Below the pieces are notes generated by a model. The model did not search any database, was not told the origin of the DNA, and worked only from the letters and a program-made list of their open reading frames with translations. Below are positions 1 through 8,819 of a DNA stretch of 64,000 nucleotides, one piece after another. Origin of the DNA: Nonomuraea thailandensis (GTDB lineage: Bacteria; Actinomycetota; Actinomycetes; Streptosporangiales; Streptosporangiaceae); contig NZ_JAMZEB010000002.1 in assembly GCF_024172165.1 (NCBI RefSeq), positions 6,779,501-6,843,500 of the forward strand. The letters are read 5' to 3'. Positions within the stretch are counted from its first letter, which is position 1. Every line of letters starts with the position of its first letter. The position numbers and the translations under genes were made by a program.

Positions 1-400
1 TGATGTTGACGTACTGACGTCCGGCGGTGGCGTGCAGGGAGAAGGATCCGGTTCTGACCTCCGGCGCGGGGGAAAGGAAGCCGCCGGCCGTCTTGATCTC
101 GCAGGGCCGCACGGTGGTGTTCGTGCCGGAGCAGTTTCCGCTGGGAACGGTGCCCGTCCCGACGCGGGCGGCGGGCTTGCCCTGGCTCCACGCCCAGGTG
201 TCGCTGCGCACCTTGCCCGTGGAGGAGAACGCGTACGTGCCCAGGCGGACCCAGTTGCTCCCGGACTGCTCCTGCAGTGACCCGAAGGAGACGACGTAGT
301 TCGCCCTGTTGCCCGGCAACGCGGCGGCGGACGCCGAGCCGGCTGAGCAGATCAGCCCTGCCACCATCAGCAGGACACATCCCACGGAACCCACTCGCAT
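1..400 (-). CDS. Secreted protein of unknown function, 3' end outside the window
   Basis: The frame is open from an ATG at 400 to the left edge of the window (133 residues seen), so the C-terminus is missing. A GAAGGGAAC ribosome site lies about 8 bases before the ATG. Residues 1 to about 27 form a classical signal peptide: a short basic start, a hydrophobic stretch rich in L, V and M, and a cleavage site in GSASAAALPG. The mature part has two Cys (in GNCSG and RPCEI) that could form a disulfide, and many Ser, Thr, Gly and aromatic residues, as in beta-rich exported proteins. I do not recognise the family. Export is the only property I can defend. Confidence 0.7.
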   Translation of the reverse strand, partial: MRVGSVGCVLLMVAGLICSAGSASAAALPGNRANYVVSFGSLQEQSGSNWVRLGTYAFSSTGKVRSDTWAWSQGKPAARVGTGTVPSGNCSGTNTTVRPCEIKTAGGFLSPAPEVRTGSFSLHATAGRQYVNI

Positions 401-673
401 CCGTAGTTCCCTTCAGTGATCTGAGGGGAACAGACGTTAGGGCGCGGCGGTATGCCGGCGGTATGCCGGTGACCGGGCACGCACACCGTGGCGTCGGCCG
501 CCCGCGGAGCACATCCTCCCCGACGCTGCCAAGCCGCTCGCGGTGAAGTTCGCGCGCGAAGAGGCCAGCGGCACCGTCGTGCAGGACCGGCAGGCCGGCG
601 CAAGGCCCTGTCGTTCGCGCGGGCGGCTTCCCCCGCGCTGCGGTTCCCACCCGGATCGCTCTAGGATCACCTC
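401..673. other. Intergenic stretch with a possible old coding remnant
   Basis: Bases 401-500 are the promoter side of the secreted-protein gene and contain a short GGTATGCCGG direct repeat. On the plus strand, around 507-600, one frame reads like real protein (KPLAVKFAREEASG) but has no start signal and runs out of sense before 674. It may be a gene remnant. I cannot name it. Confidence 0.25.
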
Positions 674-789
674 ATGTCCGACCTCGCCACCGTGATCCCT
701 CCCGCGGAGGTCGCCGAGGCCGCGTCGCGCGCCACGCGGGAGGCGCTCCGGGCCGCGCCCGCCGCGGCCAGGCCGGGCCGGCCGGCTGC

Positions 790-993
790 ATGCGCGGCCT
801 GTTCGAGCACGATGCCGGTGCGGTCATCGAGCAGGACGAGCCGCCCATGAACGGCGAGGGGGCCGGGTGCACGGGGACGTACCACCTCGTGGTCGATGAC
901 GGCTCGCCGTACTGCGCGTGCGGCATCGACGTGTGGCGCTCGCGCGCCGGCAGGATCTGTCCCGAGGACGCCCGCAGGAAGACCCGCGGGTGA
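790..993 (+). CDS. Small Cys-containing protein coupled to the TSUP exporter gene
   Basis: This frame encodes 67 residues with four Cys (GCTG, YCACG, ICPED), a pattern that could bind a metal or form disulfides. It is probably real because its TGA (991-993) overlaps the GTG start (990-992) of the transporter in a GTGA coupling. The true N-terminus is uncertain. A well-formed start, ATG at 674 preceded by AGGA, opens a different frame (MSDLATVIPPAEVAEAAS) that ends at 850, so a one- or two-base indel around 760-790 may split one longer protein. I do not recognise the family. Confidence 0.5.
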   Translation: MRGLFEHDAGAVIEQDEPPMNGEGAGCTGTYHLVVDDGSPYCACGIDVWRSRAGRICPEDARRKTRG

Positions 994-1730
994 CGGTCGG
1001 AACCATCCTCGGCCTGCTCGGCGTGGGCGTCGTGGCGGGCGTGGTGAGCACGGTGGTGAGCCTCGCCTCGATCGTCTCCTACCCCGCCCTGCTCGCCTTC
1101 GGCCTGCCCCCGCTCACCGCGAACGTCACCAACACCGTCGCCCTCCTCTTCACCGGCGTCGGCGCGGCCGCCGGGTCCCGGCCCGAGCTGGCCGGGGAGG
1201 GCCGGCGGATGCTCCGGCTCGGCCCGATCGCCGCGCTGGGCGGCGCGGCGGGCGCGCTCCTGCTGCTGGTGACGCCGGCCAGGACGTTCGAGCTCATCGC
1301 GCCCTGGCTGATCGCGATGGCCTCGCTCCTGCTGGTCCGCCCGCCGTCCGGCGGCGGGCGGGGCGAGCACGGGACGCTGGGGCGGATCGTGTTGTTCGTC
1401 GTCACCTGCTACACCGGCTACTTCGGCGCAGCGGGCGGGATCCTGCTGTTCGCGCTCCTGACCGCGATGATCGACCAGCCGGCCGCCAAGCTGAACGCGA
1501 TGAAGAACGTGCTGTCCGGCCTGGCCAACGCGGTGGCCGCGGTCGGCTTCGCGCTTTTCGGGCCGGTGGACTGGAGCGCGGTGGCCCCGCTGGCGGCCGG
1601 CTTCCTGCTCGGCGGATGGGTCGGGCCCAAGATCGCCCGCCGCCTGCCCGGCCACAGCCTGCGTTACCTCGCCGCCGCCTGCGGGCTGGCGATCGCGATC
1701 AAGCTGGGCTGGGACTCGTACGCCGGTTGA
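990..1730 (+). CDS. TSUP (TauE/SafE) family membrane exporter
   Basis: A 246-residue polytopic membrane protein with about eight hydrophobic segments. The N-terminal repeat (VSLASIVSYPALLAFGL, then NVTNTVALLF) and the C-terminal repeat (CYTGYFGAAGGILLFALL, then KLNAMKNVLSGLAN) are the two inverted halves typical of TSUP/TauE/SafE proteins, which export sulfite or organosulfonates or carry other sulfur anions. The GTG start at 990 overlaps the stop of the preceding small gene. The substrate cannot be read from sequence. The persulfide-oxidation genes 1.8 kb downstream produce sulfite, so sulfite export is a reasonable inference. Confidence 0.85.
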   Translation: MTVGTILGLLGVGVVAGVVSTVVSLASIVSYPALLAFGLPPLTANVTNTVALLFTGVGAAAGSRPELAGEGRRMLRLGPIAALGGAAGALLLLVTPARTFELIAPWLIAMASLLLVRPPSGGGRGEHGTLGRIVLFVVTCYTGYFGAAGGILLFALLTAMIDQPAAKLNAMKNVLSGLANAVAAVGFALFGPVDWSAVAPLAAGFLLGGWVGPKIARRLPGHSLRYLAAACGLAIAIKLGWDSYAG

Positions 1731-1810
1731 GCTCGACGCGGTGAGCAGGGGTGTTCCGGTCACCGCGGTAGCTCGTATGCCCGTCATCCGGGCGAACACA
1801 CTCATCGGCA

Positions 1811-1828
1811 GGCGCACTGTTGTGCGCC
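1811..1828. repeat. Perfect inverted repeat between two genes
   Basis: GGCGCAC and GTGCGCC are separated by TGTT, giving a perfect 7-bp stem with a 4-base loop. It sits in the 249-bp gap between the convergent exporter gene and DUF4189 gene, where nothing else is visible. It could serve as a bidirectional terminator, although no T-run follows. Confidence 0.4.
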
Positions 1829-1979
1829 GTCACCGGCCATGCACTTCCCTGGAACACCCCGCCCACTGGTCACGCCGGCGACGCCGTCATCGAGCACACG
1901 CCCGCCGGTCCCGTCACCGGGGCCGCCTGACGACCGCGTCCATCCGGCTCAACCGCGAATGGCGGCTGCCGTACCGGCG

Positions 1980-2387
1980 TTATCGCCTGGTGCACTGGTA
2001 GACGATCCAGCGGCCACCGCCCGCGTTGTTGACGGCGTTCCGCTTCGCCTTGGCGGGTGTGCTTCCCCTGCCGCCCCAGTAGACGTTCCTCCTGGCGTTG
2101 TAGGCGACAGCGCCGCACCCGTTGGCGAAGGTGACCAGGACTTTGCAGCTCGAACGGCCGCATTCCTTCAGTGCCCGCCGCTTGGCGGCGGACAACGTCC
2201 CGTAGTCCCAGGACCTGCCGGTACGGCCGGTCGGCGACACGGCGATGGCCCCGTAGTAGTAACGCTGGCTCGCCGCCGTGGTGGCCGATGTGGCCGCGGC
2301 AGCCGCCGTGGGAACCGCCGTGGCCAGCGCCCCGCTCGCCATTAAGACGCAGGCGGCCATGGCGGTGAGCTTCTTGCCTAGCTGCAT
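1980..2387 (-). CDS. Secreted DUF4189-like protein
   Basis: The protein has 135 residues. The ATG at 2387 is chosen because GGGGAG lies 6 bases upstream and a signal peptide starts there at once (KKLTAMAACVLMASGALATA, cleavage near AAAA). The mature domain has the DUF4189 layout: YYGAIAVSP, a conserved W, repeated Ala-Lys/Arg helices (AAKRRALKECG, AKAKRNAV), and CKVLVTFANGCGAVAYN with paired cysteines. Family members are small exported actinobacterial and proteobacterial proteins of unknown role. The gene is isolated, with no operon partner. Confidence 0.75.
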   Translation of the reverse strand: MQLGKKLTAMAACVLMASGALATAVPTAAAAATSATTAASQRYYYGAIAVSPTGRTGRSWDYGTLSAAKRRALKECGRSSCKVLVTFANGCGAVAYNARRNVYWGGRGSTPAKAKRNAVNNAGGGRWIVYQCTRR

Positions 2388-2389
2388 GA

Positions 2390-2821
<432 letters not shown>

Positions 2822-2864
2822 AGCCGCGCCAGGAAGAGAGCGGAAATCGTAGCGTCGCCTCCGG

Positions 2865-2880
2865 ATACCCCTGGGGGTGT
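2865..2880. promoter_or_regulatory. CstR-type operator before the persulfide dioxygenase gene
   Basis: ATACCCC-TG-GGGGTGT is a near-perfect palindrome of the ATACCCC/GGGGTAT class recognised by CsoR-family repressors. It ends against a -10-like TAAGAG (2880-2885) that would start transcription at about 2891, so the dioxygenase message is probably leaderless and repressed from here. Confidence 0.55.
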
Positions 2881-2890
2881 AAGAGATATC

Positions 2891-4273
2891 ATGAGTGTTG
2901 ACGTCCATGTCATCGAGACCTCGTCGCTCGGTGACCGCAGCTATCTGGCCACCGACGGGCAGGTGGCCGTCGTGGTCGATCCCCAGCGGGATGTCGATCG
3001 CGTGCTCTCCCTGGCCGGCCGGCTCGGCGTCCGCGTCACGCACGTCGTCGAGACGCACCTGCACAACGACTACGTCTCGGGCGGGCTGGAGCTGGCCAGG
3101 CTGACGGGGGCGCACTACGGCGTCGCGTCCGCCGACCAGGCGCCGTTCCAGCACCTGCCGCTGTCCGACGGGGACGTCGTCGAGGTCTCCCCCGCGCTGC
3201 GGCTGCGCGCTCTGGCCACACCCGGCCACACCTTCCACCACCTGTCGTACGCGCTGGAGAGCGGCGAGGCGGTCGAGGGCGTCTTCACCGGCGGCTCGCT
3301 GCTGTTCGGCACGACCGGCCGTACCGACCTGCTGGGCGCCGAGCACGCCACCACGCTGGCGCGCGAGCAGCACGCCTCCGCGCGCAGGCTGGCCGATCTG
3401 CTGCCCGGCGGCGCCGCGATCTGGCCGACCCACGGCTTCGGCAGCTTCTGCTCGGCCACCCAGGCCTCCGGCGACGAGTCGACGATCGAGCGCGAGCGGC
3501 AGGTCAACCCGGCGCTGCGGCTGGCCGCCGACGCGTTCGTCACGCAGACCCTGGCCGGGCTCGACGCCTACCCCGCCTACTACGCGCACATGGGCGTGCT
3601 CAACCTGCGCGGCCCCGCGCCGGTCGATCTGCGCCGGCCCGCCCTCATCGATCCGGACGAGCTGCGCGGGCGGCTGGAGGCCGGGGAGTGGGTGGTCGAC
3701 CTGCGGCACCGCACCGCCTACGCCGAGGCCCACCTGGCCGGCACCGTCAGCCTGGGCCTGGACGGGCTGATGGCCACCTGGCTCGGCTGGCTGATCGACT
3801 GGGGCGCGCCGCTGACGCTGATCGGCGAGACACCCGAGCAGGTCGCGGCGGCGCAGCGCGAGCTCGTGCGCATCGGCGTCGACCGCGTCGCCGCCGCGGC
3901 GACCGGCACGCCGCGGGGGCTCGCCACCGATCCGGCGCAGGTGAGGTCGCTGCCCACGACGACGTTCGCCGGGCTGGCCGCCGCGCTGGCCGGTGACGTG
4001 CCGGCCGGGCTGCCCGCCCCCGACGTGATCCTCGACGTCAGGCTCGGCAACGAGTGGGAGGCCTCCCACATCGACGGCGCCGTGCACGTGCCGCTGCCCG
4101 AGCTCGCCGCCCGCGCCGGCGACGTCCCCGCGGGGGCCGTCTGGGTGCACTGCGGCAGCGGCTACCGGGCCACCGCGGCGGCCTCGCTGCTGGCCAGGGC
4201 CGGGCGGCAGGTCGTGCTGGTGAACGACGCGTTCGCCGACGCCGCCTCCTCCGGCCTGGCCATGGTCTCCTGA
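2891..4273 (+). CDS. Persulfide dioxygenase fused to two rhodanese domains (CstB-like)
   Basis: The protein has 460 residues. The N-terminal 235 or so form a metallo-beta-lactamase fold of the ETHE1 class: THLHNDYVSG (metal-binding motif), ATPGHTFHH and a later HGFG, with FTGGSLLFGTTGRTDL typical of persulfide dioxygenases. Two rhodanese-like domains follow. The first (about 255-345) lacks a catalytic Cys and looks structural. The second (about 375-460) has the active loop HCGSGYRA. Enzymes of this build oxidise persulfide to sulfite, and the rhodanese can recycle sulfite to thiosulfate. The gene lies 69 bp after the CstR-type repressor with an operator between them, and is probably induced by reactive sulfur. 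Confidence 0.88.
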   Translation: MSVDVHVIETSSLGDRSYLATDGQVAVVVDPQRDVDRVLSLAGRLGVRVTHVVETHLHNDYVSGGLELARLTGAHYGVASADQAPFQHLPLSDGDVVEVSPALRLRALATPGHTFHHLSYALESGEAVEGVFTGGSLLFGTTGRTDLLGAEHATTLAREQHASARRLADLLPGGAAIWPTHGFGSFCSATQASGDESTIERERQVNPALRLAADAFVTQTLAGLDAYPAYYAHMGVLNLRGPAPVDLRRPALIDPDELRGRLEAGEWVVDLRHRTAYAEAHLAGTVSLGLDGLMATWLGWLIDWGAPLTLIGETPEQVAAAQRELVRIGVDRVAAAATGTPRGLATDPAQVRSLPTTTFAGLAAALAGDVPAGLPAPDVILDVRLGNEWEASHIDGAVHVPLPELAARAGDVPAGAVWVHCGSGYRATAAASLLARAGRQVVLVNDAFADAASSGLAMVS

Positions 4274-4319
4274 CCCCGCCACCTGACCCCGCCACCCGAC
4301 CGACCAGAAGGACCCGCAC

Positions 4320-4886
4320 ATGAACACCCTCACCACGACCCAGGTCCGCGCTCTGCTCGACAGCGGCGCGGGCATCCGGCTGATCGACGTCCGCAGCCCC
4401 GGGGAGTTCGCGGCCGGCCACATCCCCGGCTCGGCCAACGTCCCCCTCGACCTGCTCCGCAGGCACTCCGCGCGGCTTCGCGCCGAGCACGACGATCAGG
4501 TCGTGCTCGTCTGCCGGTCCGGCGTGCGCGCCCGCGACGCTCATCGGATCGCCGCCGCGGCCGGCCTCGCGGCCGTGAGCGTGCTCGACGGCGGCCTGAA
4601 CGCCTGGGAGAGCCAGGGCGCGCCGGTGAATCGCGGCCGTGGCACCTGGGCGATGGAACGCCAGGTCCGCATGGCGGCAGGCGGCATCGTGCTCGCCGGG
4701 GTCGCCGGCAGCGTCGTCTGGAAGCCGGCCAAGTGGGTGGCGGGGGCGGTCGGCGCGGGCCTGGCCTTCTCCGCGCTCACCGACACGTGCGCCATGGCCC
4801 GGGCCCTGTCGGTCCTGCCGTGGAACAGGACGGCGGCGGCCCGGCCCGAGTCCGAGACGCTGGCGGCGCTCGTCGCACGGCCATGA
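4320..4886 (+). CDS. Rhodanese with C-terminal membrane anchor
   Basis: The protein has 188 residues. Residues 1-105 are a single rhodanese domain (LIDVRSPGEFAAGHIPGSAN) with active loop CRSGVRA. Residues 110-165 hold two hydrophobic segments separated by KWVAG, a DUF2892-like tail that would place the sulfurtransferase at the inner face of the membrane. It starts 46 bp after the dioxygenase gene in the same direction and probably shares its transcript. Its likely job is moving sulfane sulfur to or from the dioxygenase product. Confidence 0.82.
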   Translation: MNTLTTTQVRALLDSGAGIRLIDVRSPGEFAAGHIPGSANVPLDLLRRHSARLRAEHDDQVVLVCRSGVRARDAHRIAAAAGLAAVSVLDGGLNAWESQGAPVNRGRGTWAMERQVRMAAGGIVLAGVAGSVVWKPAKWVAGAVGAGLAFSALTDTCAMARALSVLPWNRTAAARPESETLAALVARP

Positions 4887-4890
4887 CAGC

Positions 4891-4911
4891 CGTTATCAGA
4901 ACTGCGTTATC
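4891..4911. promoter_or_regulatory. Direct repeats before the TetR gene, possible autoregulatory site
   Basis: CGTTATC occurs twice (4891-4897 and 4905-4911) with a 14-bp period, immediately before the TetR start at 4920. A related CGTTAGC word is repeated before the molybdenum hydroxylase operon at 9641 and 9681. This may mark one regulator acting at both places. Confidence 0.35.
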
Positions 4912-4919
4912 GTTGCTTC

Positions 4920-5621
4920 ATGAGTGATCGGGAAGAGGTCCGCCGGCGCATCATCGACGCCACGACCAGGCTGCTTCACGACAAGGGCCGCGAAGGAGTG
5001 ACGACGCGCACCGTCGGCGCGGCGGCCGGCGTCCAGGCCCCCACGCTCTACCGCCTGTTCACCGACATGGACGGGCTGCTGGAAGCGGTGGCGGCCGACG
5101 GGCTCGCGCGCTACCTGGAGCGCAAGCACAGCCAGGAGCTCTCCGACGACCCCGTGGACGACCTGCGCCGCGGCTGGGACACTCATGTCGGCTTCGGCCT
5201 GGAGAACCCGGCGCACTACCTTCTCATCTACGGCCGGCCCACTCCCGGCACCCGCAGGCGCGTCACCGAGCAGGCGATGGAGCGGCTTCACCTGCTGATC
5301 GAACGCATCGCCGTCGCCGGCCGGCTCTCCGTCGGGGTCGAGGCGGCCGCCGCCATGGTGCACGCCGCGGGCGTCGGCCTCACGCTCACCCTCATCGGCA
5401 CCCCTCCCGAGGAGCGCGACGCGGCCCTCCCCGACCGCCTGCGCGAGGCCGTCCTCGGGGCGATCACCACGGCGGCCCCGGCCGGCGACCCGGGCCTGGC
5501 CCAGCGGGCCGTGGGCCTGAAGGCGGTGCTCGACGAGGCGCCGGGCCTGTACACGCCGGGCGAGCGGGCCCTCCTCGGCGAGCTCCTGGACCGCGCCGCG
5601 GACCACGCGCCGGCCCGCTGA
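4920..5621 (+). CDS. TetR-family transcriptional regulator
   Basis: The protein has 233 residues. Residues 5-50 form the TetR helix-turn-helix (RRRIIDATTRLLHDKG, then GVTTRTVGAAAGVQAPTLYRLF). The rest is an all-helical ligand-binding and dimerisation domain that I cannot assign to a ligand. The ATG at 4920 follows two CGTTATC repeats. The gene converges on the molybdenum hydroxylase operon, with only 37 bp between the stops, and may control it. Confidence 0.85.
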   Translation: MSDREEVRRRIIDATTRLLHDKGREGVTTRTVGAAAGVQAPTLYRLFTDMDGLLEAVAADGLARYLERKHSQELSDDPVDDLRRGWDTHVGFGLENPAHYLLIYGRPTPGTRRRVTEQAMERLHLLIERIAVAGRLSVGVEAAAAMVHAAGVGLTLTLIGTPPEERDAALPDRLREAVLGAITTAAPAGDPGLAQRAVGLKAVLDEAPGLYTPGERALLGELLDRAADHAPAR

Positions 5622-5658
5622 GGTCACGCGCCACGGGTCAGAACAGCTCGGACGCGGG

Positions 5659-7839
5659 TCACAGCAGCTTGTCCCGGGTGAAGGGGACGTCGCGGAGGCG
5701 GCGGCCGATGGCGTGGTGGACGGCGTTGCCGATGGCCGCGGGCACGCCCGTCCCCGGTGTCTCGCCGAAACCGCGAGCGCCGAGCGCGACCCGCCTGTCC
5801 GGGTCCGGCCGGTCCACGAACAGCGCCTCCACCGACGGCGTGTCCGCGCAGACCGGGACCAGATAGGTGGACAGGTTCGGGTTGACGACCCGCGCCGTGT
5901 TCGGATCCACCATCGTGTGCTCCATCAGCGCGAACCCGATCCCCCACGTCACCCCGCCGATGACCTGCCCGCGAGCGGTCCGCCGGTTGAGCACCCGCCC
6001 CGGGTCGTGCGCGGTCACGACCCGGGTCACGCGCACCCTGCCCAGCCTCGGCTGGATCCTGACCTCCACGAACACCGCGCCGAACGAGTGCCCGGGCGCG
6101 TTGTCCCCGCGCCCGACGACCTCGACGGCGCTGCCGTGGCGGGCCATGACGTCGCGGTAGGTGTCCACGCGGCCGCGCTCGCCGCGGGCGAACAGGCGTC
6201 CGGCCTCGGTCACGACGTCCCCGGCGGGCACGCCGTGCAGCGGGGAGCGCGGGTCGGCGACGGCGATGTCGATCACGGCCTTGCGCGCGCTCCCCGCCGC
6301 CGCGGACACCGGGCCGACCACGCTGGGCATCGTGGACGAGCCCGCCGACACGGACGCGGTGGGATAGTCGGTGTCGCCGAGGAGCGTCGTGACGTGGCCG
6401 AGCGGAAGGCCGAGCCCGTCGGCGACGATCTGGCTGAGCACGGTGTACGTGCCGGTGCCGATCTCCTGGGTGGCGGCCCGCAGGGTGGCCCGCCCGTCCG
6501 TCCCGACGGTGAGACCGGCCTCGGACCTGATCCAGCCGTAGGTGTGGGTCTCGGTGGCCATGCCCCAGCCGACGTACTCGTCGCCGTCCCTGGTCGTCCC
6601 CGGCCTGGGGTTGCGCCGCGACCAGCCGAACGCCTCGGCCGCCGCCCGGTAGCACTCCAGCAGGTGCTTGCCGGCGTAGGGGGCGCCGGTGTGCGGGTCG
6701 ATCGGGTTGTGGTTGCGGATCCGCAGCTCGACCGGGTCGATGCCGAGTTCGTGGCTCAGCTCGTCCATGGCGGTCTCCAGGCCGAAGTGCGCGGTCGTCT
6801 CCGGTGAGCGCATGTAGCTCGACGTCGGCAGGTCCAGCCGCACGCCGAGCTGCCGCACGTGGACGTTCGGGCAGGCGTACAGGTGGAGTGTGGAGTCGCT
6901 GCCGTTGTAGACGTTCTCGTCGAGGCGGGTCACCTGGGCCGTCGAGGTGCCGGCGATCGCGGTCAGCACGCCCTGCCGGGTGGCTCCGAGCCGGAGGTGG
7001 TGGCGGTACTCGGCGCGGTGCCCGTTGGAGGTGTACATCTGCGCTCGGGACAGCACCAGCTTCACCGGCCGGCCGGACAGGCGTGCCGCCGCGGCGGTGA
7101 GCAGCGTGTGCGGGTAGGTGGGGCCCTTGGCGCCGAAACCGCCGCCCAGGTAGGGCGAGATGACCCTGACCTGCTCCGGCGCCTTGCCGAACGCCGTCGC
7201 CACGACGCTCCGGGCGAACATGACGCCCTGGGCGCTCTCGTACAGGGTCAGCTCTTCGCCCTTCCAGACGGCGATGGTGGTGTGCGGCTCGATCGGGTTG
7301 TGGTGCTGCATGGGGCTGCCGTAGGTCCGGTCGACGCGCACCTCGGCCTGTTCGAACGCGGCGGCGGCGTCGCCGCGGACGGTCTCGTTGTCCCGGTTGC
7401 GGAACTTCTTCGGCAGGAACGCCTCGTCGAGCGCGTCCGCCAGCCGCGCGACGGGCTCCTCCTCCCGGTAGCGCACCTTCACCAGGCCGGCGGCCTCCTG
7501 CGCCTGCTCCAGGGTCTGGGCCAGGACGTAGGCCACGGGCTGCCCGTGGTGGTGCACGCGCGTGTCGAGCATGGGGATGTACGGCCTGTTGTACGGGAAG
7601 TCCGGCAGCTTCAGCCCCAGCTCCGGCATGTCGGCGTGGGTGTAGACCGCGACGACGCCGGGGTGGGCCAGCGCCGCCCCGGTGTCGATCTCCACGACCT
7701 CGCCACGGGCGATCGTGCTCATCACCAGGTGACCGTGCAGCGCGCCGGGCACCTCCTGGTCGGCGGCGTAGCGGGCCGCGCCGGTGACCTTCGCCCGGCC
7801 GTCCACCCGCGCCACGCCCTGCCCCACCAGCTCGCTCAT
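5659..7839 (-). CDS. paoC: Molybdenum hydroxylase large subunit, PaoC/YagR-like
   Basis: The protein has 726 residues, close to the 730 or so of E. coli PaoC. It opens with GQGVARVDGRAKVTGAARYAAD, the usual start of the xanthine dehydrogenase molybdopterin subunit, followed by the hammerhead domain (about 20-125) and the two Mo-cofactor domains. Landmarks are GGGFGAKG, QEIGTGTYT and, near the C-terminus, the catalytic Glu in GARGFGETPGTGVPAA. The family hydroxylates aldehydes or N-heterocycles using water and a molybdenum cytosine dinucleotide cofactor. The ATG overlaps the stop of the FAD subunit gene (ATGA), so the three subunits are coupled in the order Fe-S, FAD, Mo. The substrate is inferred only as an aldehyde. 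Confidence 0.85.
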   Translation of the reverse strand: MSELVGQGVARVDGRAKVTGAARYAADQEVPGALHGHLVMSTIARGEVVEIDTGAALAHPGVVAVYTHADMPELGLKLPDFPYNRPYIPMLDTRVHHHGQPVAYVLAQTLEQAQEAAGLVKVRYREEEPVARLADALDEAFLPKKFRNRDNETVRGDAAAAFEQAEVRVDRTYGSPMQHHNPIEPHTTIAVWKGEELTLYESAQGVMFARSVVATAFGKAPEQVRVISPYLGGGFGAKGPTYPHTLLTAAAARLSGRPVKLVLSRAQMYTSNGHRAEYRHHLRLGATRQGVLTAIAGTSTAQVTRLDENVYNGSDSTLHLYACPNVHVRQLGVRLDLPTSSYMRSPETTAHFGLETAMDELSHELGIDPVELRIRNHNPIDPHTGAPYAGKHLLECYRAAAEAFGWSRRNPRPGTTRDGDEYVGWGMATETHTYGWIRSEAGLTVGTDGRATLRAATQEIGTGTYTVLSQIVADGLGLPLGHVTTLLGDTDYPTASVSAGSSTMPSVVGPVSAAAGSARKAVIDIAVADPRSPLHGVPAGDVVTEAGRLFARGERGRVDTYRDVMARHGSAVEVVGRGDNAPGHSFGAVFVEVRIQPRLGRVRVTRVVTAHDPGRVLNRRTARGQVIGGVTWGIGFALMEHTMVDPNTARVVNPNLSTYLVPVCADTPSVEALFVDRPDPDRRVALGARGFGETPGTGVPAAIGNAVHHAIGRRLRDVPFTRDKLL

Positions 7840-8819
7840 CGAAGCCCTCCCAGCTCGCCGAGGATGCTCGCCAGCGCCCGCTGGACGAGCTCGGCCTTGA
7901 ACGTGTTCCCCTCGCGCGGCCGCGCGTCCCGGAGCAGGAGCCGGCCCGCCTCGGCGATCGCCTGCGCGGTCAGCGGCCGGCCGCGCAGCGCGGCCTCGAC
8001 CCCGGGGTCCCGCCACGGGCGGGTGCCCACGCCGCCGAACGCCAGCCGCACGTCCTGCACCACGCGGCCCCTTGTCCGCAGCGCGGCCGCCACCGACACC
8101 ACCGCGAACTCGAACGTGGCCCTGTCGCGCAGCTTCAGGTAGCGCGACCGCCCGGCCAGGGCCGTGCGCGGCACCTCCACCCGGGTGATCAGCTCGCCCG
8201 GGCGCATCGCGGTCTCCCGGTCCGGGGTGGCCCCGGGCAGGAGGTAGAAGTCGGCGACGGGGACGGCGCGCTCGCCGCCGGGGCCGAGCAGGTGCACGGT
8301 GGCGTCCAGGGCGGTGAGCGCCACCGCCAGGTCGGAGGGGTGCGTGGCGAGGCAGTGGTCGCTGCCGCCGAGGACGGCGTGCCCCCGGTTGTGCCCGCCG
8401 ATCGCCGGGCAGCCGCTGCCTGGGGATCGTTTGTTGCACGGCGAGGCCTGGTCGCGGAAGTACCCGCATCTGGTGCGCTGCAGCAGGTTCCCGCCGATCG
8501 AGGCCATGTTGCGGACCTGCGGGGAGGCCGAGGCCAGCAGCGCCTGCGACAGCACGGGGAACTCCCGCCGCACCCCGGGGTGCTCGGCGACCTGCCGCAT
8601 GCGGGCCGCCGCGCCGACGCGCAGCCGGGCGGCGCCGGCGGTGATCTCGCCGATGCCGAGGTGGTTGACGTCGATGAGGTGGTCGTGGGCCTGCGCGCCG
8701 TCGCGCATCAGGTTCAGCAGGTCGGTGCCGCCCGCCACGAAGGCCGACCCGGGGGTGCTCGCGGCGATCCGCACCGCGTCGGCCGGGCTGCCCGCGACCG
8801 TGTAGCCGAACGCTCTCAC
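7836..8819 (-). CDS. paoB: FAD-binding subunit with extra Fe-S motif, PaoB/YagS-like
   Basis: The protein has 327 residues. It shows the CoxM/PaoB FAD fold: FVAGGTDLLNLMRDG, then NMASIGGNLLQRTRC, then the CO-dehydrogenase flavoprotein C-terminal domain. The insertion RCGYFRDQASPCNKR with GSGCPAIGG supplies four Cys in the spacing of the [4Fe-4S] site known in E. coli PaoB and absent from ordinary CoxM. This is the main reason for preferring a PaoABC/YagTSR assignment. The GTG at 8819 overlaps the upstream TGA by GTGA, and the stop overlaps the start of the next gene by ATGA. Confidence 0.85.
   Translation of the reverse strand: MRAFGYTVAGSPADAVRIAASTPGSAFVAGGTDLLNLMRDGAQAHDHLIDVNHLGIGEITAGAARLRVGAAARMRQVAEHPGVRREFPVLSQALLASASPQVRNMASIGGNLLQRTRCGYFRDQASPCNKRSPGSGCPAIGGHNRGHAVLGGSDHCLATHPSDLAVALTALDATVHLLGPGGERAVPVADFYLLPGATPDRETAMRPGELITRVEVPRTALAGRSRYLKLRDRATFEFAVVSVAAALRTRGRVVQDVRLAFGGVGTRPWRDPGVEAALRGRPLTAQAIAEAGRLLLRDARPREGNTFKAELVQRALASILGELGGLR

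Noticed and set aside
674-850. TGA at 848 after the ATG-674 frame considered as a Sec codon
   Set aside because: The frame after that TGA is poor in sense, while the good sense lies in a different frame. A frameshift is the better reading.
1741-2001. Plus-strand open frame of 86 codons between the exporter and the DUF4189 gene
   Set aside because: It is Arg/His-rich with no domain and overlaps the 3' end of a real gene. The only structure of note in it is the inverted repeat at 1811-1828.
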